Below, in pieces: positions 11,901-24,200 of a stretch of DNA of 64,000 nucleotides. Position 1 is the first letter of the stretch. Each line of letters begins with the position of its first letter. The position numbers and the translations under genes are program-made. Origin of the DNA: Anadara kagoshimensis (taxonomy: Eukaryota > Mollusca > Bivalvia > Arcoida > Arcidae); assembly GCA_021292105.1 (NCBI GenBank), contig CM037862.1, positions 27,440,798 to 27,504,797 of the forward strand, written 5' to 3'. The notes beneath the pieces are model-generated. The model was not told where the DNA came from. It saw nothing but the letters and a program-made list of their open reading frames with translations, and made no database searches.

Positions 11901-14900
11901 TTAATTAAAGTATCATTTTATCATAATTTCTTATCAACAAAGTGATATGAAATTATAATTAACATATAAGTAATAAAGATGCAACTGTATATTAATGGTT
12001 TGGATATTATGGTTATAAGATTTAATTTTATGAATTGCTGCGAGTTGTGAGATCAGAATAAAACAATTGGTTTTATGCATCAAACAGGAATACAATGTAT
12101 GTAGGTCGGTTTTACAACATTATGTTCTTTTTAATAGGAAAAAGAAGGAGAAATTAAAGGAAAAGATGAAAGCGCAAAGGCTCCAGGAACTCCGAGAGAA
12201 AGGTTTGATAAGCCCATCTTCTGATTGGACAATAGACTCAGATACTGGTGAACCACTGAGAAAGGCACAAAAGTATGTTCATTTTTAAATCACATTTTAG
12301 TCTTTATTTTAGTAAGCTAGAAATATTTTAATTTGCAGATTTAAACGTATTTTTAAAGTTTCATTGTAGTCAGCTAAAACAGTATTAGGCTTTGTGCAGA
12401 GTAGTTAAATCGTTTTAATTAATATTGCATTTTATAGAATATAGTTCAATAGACAGCACGGGTTTTCAGACCAATTGTTATTAGTTGTATATGTAGTTTG
12501 TCTTTGTTTTTCTACATTATACTAGATAAGAATAAAAAAACCCAATAAATTTCAGATTTTGAAAAGTAAACAGTAACCATTTATATTTAATTAAAAATAG
12601 GAATTAGAAAGTTATTAATTCTTTTGTCAAATTATTCTGTTCGGCTTATCAAAAATTAAAAACAAAAAACGCAGAACGTCAACTATATTGTGTATATAAT
12701 TCTTATAAGTAAAACTTAATTAATTTGTTATCTCTGCGTTGATCTTAAAATTGCTTTAGTTTTCAAAAATAGTTTTTACTGTCACTATTAGTGTTGTATA
12801 ATAGTTTAAGTGCTAGAACTTAGTGTTAGAATTTGCGTGTTGTTAAAATTGCAGAGAAGATAAAGTAAAGAAGGAAAAAGAGAAAAAGAAAAAGATACAA
12901 GAAATGATTGAGAGGGGTCTTATTAGTCCAGGGTCTGACTGGACCTTAGACTCTGACGGAGAAGTGGCCAAAAGGAGCGAATTAATAAAGTATGCGTTAT
13001 ATTAAAAAGAAAACGTTCTGAAACTAGAGTCATATGACGGGTGTATCTAGCTAAACAGGAGGTGCTTACCCTTCCGGAGCACCCGGCCTCACTTTCCTGG
13101 TGGAAGTTTAAGTGCCTAAACTGACTTTTCAGTTCCAATGTTTTACGTTTGGTTCTGGATTGGAAATTAGTTTGTTTGGTTTTGATATATAAGAATTCCA
13201 AAAGTCTTACCAATTTTGGGTTTAATGGAGATTTTGTCTTATGTAGCGCAATGTATTCAACATTCATCAGAGTTAAAGCAAATAGTAAGACTGTTTTTGA
13301 AATAATCAGTAGTCCATAAAAAGGTCATTCTCCATTAAAATCAAACGGATTTATCATGTGTAAAACTGTGCAATAGACGTTTGGCATTTTTACTATTTTA
13401 GCGCTAAGTATTATGCAGAGCGAATGATGCGGAATCAAACGTTTAACCACGTCTTTCGTATGTTTTATAGACATACATGTCGCAAATGTAGTTTATTGTT
13501 TAGAAAAGTCTAGAAGAGTAGTAAATTAATGTCTTTTTAATTAGTATTTGCTTGCTGCTTAAAATTCATTTTAGCAATTGATTTTGCATGAAAATTTATT
13601 GCAACATCTGTTCATACACATTTTCTTGATCTGAAATAGAAAGTTAAGAACTTCTCTTAAATAGATCATTATCAAACTTGTTGCACCATAAATAAATTAT
13701 ACATTTGTACTTCACAACCCAGACACTATCACATTTTAATGACAATATTTATTTTAAGGCAAGGGAAAAGAAAGCCAAAAGGAAAAGCTTGGATAGATAA
13801 AAAGATTGACGGAAACGAAGCAGACGACGAAAGTGATGAGGGTAAGTCGAATTATGTTTTATTTCAATAATATATAATGAAGAAGCAACAGTTTCTTCTC
13901 CGACATCAAAGAACGGAGTGTTTAACGCCTTCATCAAGATGGGTTATCTTATATTGAGGTTAAACAGTTCAGAGACGGTGGGAGAAATAGGAGTACTCGG
14001 AGAAAACTGCCACCCTATGCTGCATAAATAATTTATTTGAAAAGAATATCCCAATGTTTATTTTATAGTTCACAGAGTTCGCTTGCAATAAATGATCATG
14101 TGTATCAACTGATTATTAAATGGCAATGTAAAGAAGACCTTGGAATATAAGATATCATTTGTCTGTATATAAACATATTTATATCAAAGATGTAGTATAT
14201 CTTTTTTAATTGGTATCATGCAAATTTCCAAAAATGTAAAGAGTGCATTAATATTTAACGCAGTTGAAATGTATACATTATACACTAATTTCCGTGTAAA
14301 CTGGGGCCAGGTTACGCTTTGAATCATTTCTAAAAGAAAAATTGTATATCATTGCTTTAATTATGTATTAATGTTTAATATTTTATTTTGATTTATTTTG
14401 CTGCTTGTGCTTGCTTTTGTGTGCATACATATGTATTTAATATTGTGTTGAATAACTATTACATTTTTGTTTGTCCTGACAGAAACATTTTATATAGCCG
14501 TTATACTCTGTGTTGTATTATTAGTTATCAAGAACGGCAGTTTAGTAGAAAGCAATTAAATTTCTTTAATCGAATAAACATATTTGAGTGACATGATTTG
14601 GGTATCGTCGGTATTTTACGTTATGGCAAACAATTTTTCATGATGAACTTGATACGGAGTTTTCGGTATAAACATGCTGGAGGAAACGAAAGCCGGCTTT
14701 GAATGAATGGAGGTTTTTAGGTAATTTGATACAATCATGTGCACCAATGTCACTGGATTATCAAACTACTTTAAGTCTATTTCTCCTATTCTTATCGAAA
14801 CTAACTACTTTTACCGTTCGGATGATCATTCCATCGTGCAACTAACGTTCGAATTTAATATACACGTTATGTCGTATTCGCATCATTTAGGACCATTTTT

Positions 14901-15253
14901 CTTTCCTAACTAACAACTTTACCGTGCAGATGTTTCATCGTTTAATCAACGTTCAAACTTCCTACATTGGTCATATTCGTATCATTTCTTAACTAACAAT
15001 ATATGCTACGTGAAAATCATAACTATATCACGCGACAATTTCTAAAAAAAAAGCTCAATCTTAACGTCTTAACATTATGGGCAAAATATTTACCTATACA
15101 ACTTACATTTCCATCCATTTAGCTCTGTCTTATGCATAATTTAAAATCCGTAAACTCTGTTAAAACTCATTAAAATCATTATTCTATTACATCAAAATGC
15201 ATTATACTAACTTGCAGAAATTATAAATTCTAACTCGACATTTCTACATTTTC

Positions 15254-15285
<32 letters not shown>

Positions 15286-18200
15286 GCAACAGTAATAATA
15301 ATAATTTAACATAAACATAACACTTTGGTTATTGCCGGTGTTATTCTGTTTGTGACAATTCACTTTCTTTGGACTCTCGATAATTGTAGAACGAACTTTT
15401 CCAAATTTCTATGCCACAAACACAGTGACACTGACAATAGATTGAATTTTGTTGTAATGTTTTTATTGAGGCAGTTTTAAGTTGTATAAATATGCTGTAA
15501 ATATATGCTTCTGCTTTTACCGGCTTTTATATATAATAATGATGCAATAATTTATGCTGCATATGCTTTGTTTTATTTTGTATATCAATACACGTTTTTT
15601 ATTTATAATTTGTAAGTTTTTGTCTTTTTGCCTTGTATAATTGATTGGCTTTATTAATTATAATGTAATAACAGAAAATTGTTTAGCTTATACATACCTA
15701 ATTCTTATCTTGACATAAAAGCGTTTGGTTCAATATTTAATATGAAAAGAAAGAAGTTGCCGAAAAATTGCATATTCTGAACATGATTTGATGTTTTATT
15801 ACAGAAGTCGATCCTGTCACTGGAATCCGAAAGAAGAAACTAAGGAAAGGTTCAGATCCAGAATTTGGATATGTGAGTACATAGTATTACCGCTCTAATT
15901 TTTTATGCATCTTGAAGAAAGAAGGTTCCACTTTAACAGGGTGCACTATGCAATTGTCCTGGTAAACAATAACAAAAACTAAAACATGAAATGAATAATA
16001 ATAATAAAAAATAATAATAATTATTATTATTATTGTTAATCGAGTTAAAAGATTAGATAACAAGATCTTGAAAAAAAAAACATTTTTCATTAATTTTAGT
16101 TAAAAACAAAACTAAATATTTTACAAAATTGTTTATTGTAGGAATATGATGACCAGGGAAGAGTAAAAAGAAAAGTGAGACTCGGAAAGGTAAGTTATAA
16201 TATTTTAATCTTTAATGACTTGTTAATATGAAGATGACAATGATTCAGGATTGAAACTAATTAAAACAATGTGTTCTTGTTGTGGCTAAATATACGTTTT
16301 TGGTTTAATGCTCTGTAGAAAAATCAAACTATTTTTTTAAAGGGCATTTTATAAAATGCAAAATATGCAAACTGAAATTACGTATTCAAAAGCATCTTGT
16401 ATGAAGAAAAGGGGTCTTTTGAACACTAGATATCTTCCTAATTCTAATAGAGGAGATAGGGTTAGTTATATTTTTTTCATTCAATGAACCTAGTGAACCA
16501 CTTTTAGAATTTTCAATTTCAATTTTGTAGGACGGAAAGCCGATTGAAGGCGGTTCAGATTATGAATATGATTATGGTAAGTGTTTTGAATTTCGCTTAA
16601 AAAGCTTTCAATATGAAACGTGGGTTTTGGAGGAAAGAATTCAGTGTCAGAGTTTTGAAACTTGTCATTACAAATGTCTTTAATGGTTGATTTCATAAAT
16701 TTGAGTTTGGAGTTTGTGAAACAAAACCAGTGGAAAATACCATCAGTGAAGAAAACCAAACATCTAATATGAGCTTCTATCTATAGTAGCAAAGATGGAT
16801 ATTCAGAGATGTTTCATTTCCATAATTTCACATTTCTTACGACAGTAACTGCCTGACAAGAACACTAAAGCTTAAATAACAAAGAAATCGAGAAACAACT
16901 CAAAGCATGAGATAAGAATATTTCAAGATGCCTATATTGAAATCGCACTTGTAACTCCCAACTATTTTAGGTCATTATGATAATATAGTGCTCGTCTGTA
17001 GGACTAGTAACATCCAAGTGTGATATGACATTAAATGCTCACATCTAAAAATGAACCGAACTTTCATTAATGCTTCATTTAAATTCTTTTGCAGACTCAG
17101 ATGGAAATGTTAAAGTGAAGAAGCAAGCATTTAAACCAGGGAAAAAGAAAGGCGGAGATGGTAACATATTTATAATTTATTTTTCGTATGAAAACACAAA
17201 ACATCTTGAGACCCGAGAAAAAAATAATAGATATCATAGTGTCCATTTTGAAAACGGTTTATGACGACAGAAAGGTGTGGATAAATAACACGAAAATTGA
17301 TAGAAAATAAAACGCATTACAATAAAAACAAAATTAAAATAATATTCAAAATATAAGTAACAATTGATGCAAAACCTTCCAAAATGCAACCAGGTCAATT
17401 GGAAAGCATTGATAAGAGTATAGGTTTGTTAAATATTTGATGAAAGGTTTATTATACTAAAACCTGTTTTGTTTGTGATTTAGGCTATTCCTCTGATGAA
17501 GAACAGTTTGAAGTTGGAGCTGATGGTAAAATCAGGTTAAAGCCTGGTAAAAAGAAAATAAATCTTGACAAACTAACAGATGAAGAATTACGACGTCTAG
17601 GAATTGATCCTTCACTGTCAAAGAAAGAAATAGCAAAAATACTCAAAGTAAGATGTAATAAACTGAACTGTTAATTTTGTACTATACATCCAAAGTCGTG
17701 ATATGGTAAATCATGTTATTGTAGTCAACTCACAATTTTAATTTTTTCCCCCAGATATCACACCTTTGCTTATTTGTACTCTTTAGAGAGGCATTTCCAT
17801 TTGCAATTAAATATTATACCAGTTTAAATTTTACAAATACAATTCTTCATCTGTAGTGTTTGGACCAAAATAATGAAACCAAAATTGTTTTCAAGATGTT
17901 GAAAAGATTACCAAAAGGACTAAAATATATTTTACCAAATACAGATAAGAAAACACTTTGCATGAGGGAGTATACCTTAGTTTTTGAAGAATTTAAAATT
18001 TTAAAACATTTGCAACATAGTTGTTTCCTGCAGTTTACGTTGTGAACAGTTTGAATACAATGAACATATTTTGGCTAGCATGATGATTGTAAGCTCTTTA
18101 CTTTACATAAACAACTTTTGGCTCATCAGATACTAGTGTTTTGAGAACATTTTAGTATCATGCGATTATGATGTTGACTAAAAAATTAACAATCTGTTTA

Positions 18201-21200
18201 TTGTAGGAAAGGTTTGGTGATGACATCGATATTATGGCTGGTAAAAAGAAGATTGGAACAAAAGGCATAGATGAATACTCTAATGCAGATACAGATAAAC
18301 TAGCAGACGACAGTGACCTTGACATTGATACACGTAAGTCGACAATGTCTTTGAAACAGTAATTTTAGTGCTGCGAGTTTTCGCTCCCAAAAATATATAC
18401 CAACAGATTCATTGAAAAAGGTTATTTCTACCAACTTTGCTCATTATCCACGCAGATGTTATGAGTACGCATTACGAATTATTTTCACATTGATGCAGTT
18501 CATTGATTTTTCTTGTATATTTTTCTTGTATATTTTAAATGAACACAACAATTCAAAAGACACGTTTGATAATCACAGAAAGCATTCATACTCATACACT
18601 GTAACAGGAAACTTTCTCTTTGAATGTCAAGATTGCCTTCTAACCGTATAGTATAAAGACATTGAATTGCAATTACGAATAGAGACAGGATTCTGATGAT
18701 TATTCAATGATTTTGTCTCTCCATAAGCACCATGTTAAAACATGACTTAACTCTTAGATTGTGCAAAACTAAAGACACTTAAAAGGTAAGCTAGGATTTG
18801 TGATGAAGAAATGATTGATGTGGAAGTTCACTGTTTAATTATTAATTTAAATTATTAACATATGTTAGCATCTATCTTGAGACTGGAGTATTTTAGATCG
18901 TTAAAATGGCATATTCTGTCGGTTGTCATGAAGGTTTTTATTTCTATCTAGTGAAAGGTAAAAGGAGGGTAAACGTTAAGATGAAAAGGGGAGGTGAAGC
19001 ACTTATCGCACATATGAGGAAAATCATTGAAGCTTCCCATTTCAAAGATGATCCCAGTAAAGATCTAGATGAAACAGGTATTAATTTATTCTTCTGTTTA
19101 ACTGATAAATCGGTTGTATCATTTCAAAATTTCTTTCCGATGCCGGATAATAAAACCATACAGTAACAAAGGAAGGCATTGTCGTATGAAACTGATTGAG
19201 TTTGTTACGTAATGTAAAGTAAAATGTAAAGTAAAAGAAAAGGTTAAAGAAAGCAAAAGACAACGAAGAAAGCAACAATATAATAGCTACACACTATTTT
19301 GATGATGAACAAAATCACTTAAAATAAAATTAAAAATGAAAACTTTCATATAGAAATTATATTCCCAACGGGGTGGTACTGGAAAAGAAGAAACATCCGC
19401 AAGGAAGAAATATTCAAGATTTCACGGTGACTCTTGTACCACGAACAAATCTTCTCGGTGAAAATTTCGAATTTCCGGTGATACACTCTCCGTACAGTCG
19501 ATACCATGAAATTTTTTGCCGCCAAATAGTTTAGAAGATCAAAACCGCGAACGTATCCTACGGCCAACGTTTTTTCCTTATAGTGTTAAAATGTGAGGAT
19601 AACATATTTAAGTTAAATCTTTGGTACATAACATACATATTTATTGATTTTTACAGGAGATATAGATTTTGTTACACATTATAGACTAGTCGAACCACAG
19701 AAAATAGATGGATATGCTAAAGCATTCGTAGTGGAGGATGACGACATGGATACAAAACTAAATTACTCGGTATTAATCTTTAAAAATAATAACTAATTGT
19801 ATTAAGTGCAACTAAAATGGTAATTTTACAATATAAGAGTTGAGTAATGGTGTTAAACGCCCCAGTCATGAATATTTCACTTATATCGAGACGTCGCCAG
19901 CTATAGGCAGAAATTTTGCATGTGCGTTGTGCTAGCAAACAGGGTCCTCGTTTATTTTAAGTTCCCATCCGAAAAAAACGTGACTTTCATTTCCTAATGC
20001 CAAGTGCTTAGCGAAAAACAGGCACTACCCGCTTTTCAGTTTTAGGTCAAACCCGGCCGGGGATCGAACCCACGACCTCCCAACTACGGAGCCAGCACTC
20101 TACCAACTGAGCTACCGCAGTGGTGCTTTTACCATGTTTAACGTTATATTTCTCTCATTGGGAGTGTATTTGATAAGAAAATTAGATAAGAACATTACAT
20201 GGATTGAGAACTGTAAGAATATTTAATCTGTTGCAATTACTATACACTGTGCGCGTGGATCATTAGGTGTCAAATACGCAATACTACTGGGTCGGCATCT
20301 TTGCTGTCGGAATTTTTCTCAAGGAAATATAAGTCCATTCGCATCTTAGTATGCAGTACAATATGTTTCTTTTTGTTTAGAAAAAACAAGACAAATCAAT
20401 ACTAGTCATTTCAACAATGTACCTTTGTTTTAAATGAAACAATCATGATTTGATTTCATATTTCACTGTTATACTGTAATTTCATTTCAGGAGGGGAGAA
20501 CTGCTCTAGATAATGTGCAAAGTCTTCAAGCAATTACTTCCAAGCAACTTGAATACGTCTTGAAAGTAAGTTATTTATTATATTTGCTTACAGTGTATGT
20601 GCATCACGTTTGGCACATGTGTACCTCAGATATGCGCGTCTTTGCTTCTTTCGGCGACTAGCTGACGCCTTAAAAGTGAAACGGACCAGAGGAACCCAAC
20701 TGACTTACTAAAAAAGCTATAATTGTAGTGTTTATACGCTGCTGTCTACGCAATGTGATTTCTGTACATTGTTTTCAATCTCAAGGTATTGAGACTTATC
20801 CATGACTTGTCATGTAGTTAAACTGTAGGAATATACACGGAAATTTGTTTTAAGATGCTTTCAAAGATCGGGTTAGTTCATCCAATAAACGACAATTAAA
20901 TCCGTTTCTGACTACATATCAATCAAATGTAATGCGTAATTATGGGTATTTTGAAAAAAATGTTTTTATTTGAGTGTTTGTATTTCTGTGTTATCAAAAT
21001 TAAAATAAAACCTCGTTCTTCTCATTTGTAGGTTTTGAATGGGTATTTTGAAAAAAATGTTTTTATTTGAGTGTTTGTATTTCTGTGTTATCAAAATTAA
21101 AATAAAACCTCGTTCTTCTCATTTGTAGGTTTTGAATGTGGATGAAGCCACGAATTTAACGTTCAGAATGTTTGCCGTTATATCGTCGCTTTGTGAAAGA

Positions 21201-24200
21201 GTCACAATGATGGAGTAAGTATACTAGTATTTGTTATTTGCAGTAAATATAGTAAATACATGGTCATTGACGGTGAATAAAGGTCGTATTTGGTGAGGGT
21301 GAGAAAACGTGTAGAAAGCGAGGCTCTGCCGAGCTTTCTACACGTTTTCGCCCCCGAGCCAAATACGACCTTTATTCTCCGTCAATGACCATGTGTTTAC
21401 TTTATCCTGCAACAGATACGTCCTAAAATTATAATTGTACACTGCGTGTTATCCATCTGTTTGACTTGTTTGTTTACACTCCAAACGCAAGGATACAAAT
21501 GTTTACGTGACGTCACGCTACCCCATCACACCCGTACTTGTCATTTTCGCTCAGTCCGACGTTCAAGCACATGTAGTTCTCAATTATTTAAATAAATAAC
21601 TACAATACGATATTATTTTCATATTTAATATATTTAACAAAATCTTAAATTCTTACAATAATAATATTAAAATAAATATTCTTTGATGAAATGTTGTAAA
21701 AATCTAACAACGAAGTTGAAATATTAATCAGGCCAAGGACATTTGTGCTGTAAGTTTTTAGCGGTAAATTATAAACAAGTCAATATGTCTATGTGCTACA
21801 CTGATTTTGAAACATTGCAGTGTAGACAAACAAACGTTTGTGCAACAAACAGTGTTTTGTTTACATTGAGAATGGGGTTCATTTGGGTCAAAGGTTACGT
21901 CAAATGTTGAATGGAAAAAGTAGTGCCGTAACTGTGACGTCACAGTTAGCGCGTGGCTTTATTGGGTCAGTGACCGAATAAAGATAAGGTTTATTCGGCA
22001 GGCTTTATGATGTCAATGTACACGTTAGTTGCAGGATAAAAGGATTTATTTGAATATGTGTATTTTAGTCAAGGTATACAATGTGTTATAAATTTGGTAT
22101 AAACGATGAAGAAAAAGTGACATCTAAGATAAAAACTTGTCCGATTTTACACGAGAACAAATATGTTACGTCTCATAGTTCCATGTTCCTTTCTCACAAT
22201 TTTGATAACACGCGTGACAGGTGTAGCTAGCTAAACAGGAGGTGCTTACCCTTCCGGAGCACCCGGTCTCGCTTCCCTGGTGGAAGCTCACGTGTTTAAC
22301 CTAATTTGTCAATTCAAAGTTTTTACTTAGCTTCTGGATTGTGATTTGAACATGGAGTAGTATGTTTGTTTTTAATTTGATTACGGGATGTGCAAAAGTA
22401 AAGCATTTGTAATAGCAAAGATTATTTCGTTAAACTTATTCCTCTACAAAGTGAAAACTCTGGTGAAATCTCCACTACCACTGGACATTTACTCCAGTAT
22501 CTTCTAAGGTTGATAATGTTGTAACCAACTTTTGTCATTTTCTAGTCTTGTTTGCTTACGTTTGATTTACTTATATCGTTCCGTATTCTTGGTTGTTATT
22601 GGCTATTGCCAAATACATGTTTTCAGTCTTCTGTTTTACCATTACTGTGTAAAATATTTTTTTAAACATTTGCATTTTTTTATATTTCAGCCCTCTGAGT
22701 AAACATCTTTTGGAAATCGTAGATTTGTTAGATATTCAAAGGAAAATGGATTTGTACAAGAGTATGTTTTATTGTAATGTGGAATCCTACAGAGATGCTA
22801 ATTTTATAAAAGCCGAGTCTCTTCGGATAGAGCTTATTGCTGGCGGACTTAACTGGCGGCAACAAGAATACGTTATGGATAGATTACAACCTAACATGTA
22901 TATGGAGGTAAGAACAAACAGATCAAGCTAAGGTTGTGATGACATCAGTTCCTCTATTCGGTTCGTCAGCTTTCCTATTCTATGCAGCAATATAGCTGCT
23001 TCTCTTGCTTCTTTGTATTCCTCTATTTGTTTCACAGTTACGCTACGGAAAAGTTTGTTGAGTCGAATTGACTATTATTGAACATTTAACTTACTTTCAC
23101 AGTTTCAAAAGTTTACTTTGTTTTGGGATTGAACATGGATCGGTGTGTTTGCTTTTATATGTTTGCTTTCGTTTAATAGTTGATATTCTTACTTGGCAAC
23201 AAATCGATCAAAGCCTAACATACGCAATATATTCAGGTTTGACAAAAAAATCTATGTATTGTTTCTACTTTACGCAATGTTCAAAATAGGTGTAACATTT
23301 TCTCATTGGGACATGGATCGATCTTCATAATTCATGTACACTAAGTGTGTACTTTGCATGTCTTAATGTTTATCAACTACATAATGTTGACATCTGGAAA
23401 GGATGGTCTGTTAATTAATTTATTTTTTTATTCATTTTACAGATTTCGTTTCTGGATTATCTTGTTTATGTGCCATTGTTCCTGTCCATGCATGACAATA
23501 TTGTTGAAAATCCTCTGGACATGTCCGATAATAAATATGAAAAGAAACTTCGGAAGCCTTCAGGATCTTATAGGCAAAGGGACATAAATCCATTAGGAAT
23601 GCCTCTAAAGAAAACATCTACTTTCTTGCTCCGGAAACAAGCTAATGATTTAATAGAAGGCAAAATTGATCCTGCAAGTTTGAAAGAAGATAAATTAGAG
23701 CTTCTAACCAAGTACCAAACGTGAGTATTTGTCTTTTTGGTGGTTTGTCTTTTGTAAGCGACCGAATTAGCGGCCACATAAGGGGCGACTTTTTCGAACG
23801 ATACAATTATCTTTATTGTGAACCTAGACACATACCTGCAAACATGGTTTTAGGTCAGGAATATTCAAGCTATGTGTTTTGCAGTTACGGTGTTGAAAGA
23901 ATTGAAATAGCCTTGAAATAAAAAAATCAACCAAATAAATAATTAAATAAATTATAAAATCGTGAAGCAATCGGTAGCTGTACCTTTGTCAAACATTAGT
24001 AAGTATTGCAGCTCATACCTTAGTATTAAATGAGGCAGTAGCCGGTAGTTTGGTACTCTATGTTGCTTGATTAACATATCATTTCTATCTGTAAAACGCG
24101 ATAATAGAAAAATTTTAACCAATGGATACAGCTTAAAAATCAGATTCAATGGCCAATTCCATCCCCTTCTAATCTATATACGTGGTAAGTCTAAGTAACT

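Noticed and set aside
17860-18045. 61-codon ORF in the gene 1 intron
   Set aside because: It is part of interspersed repeat family C, with equivalents in other introns.
20041-20123. A tRNA gene on the - strand
   Set aside because: A and B boxes are present, but it is fused to a SINE body repeated elsewhere and the arms do not form a clean cloverleaf.
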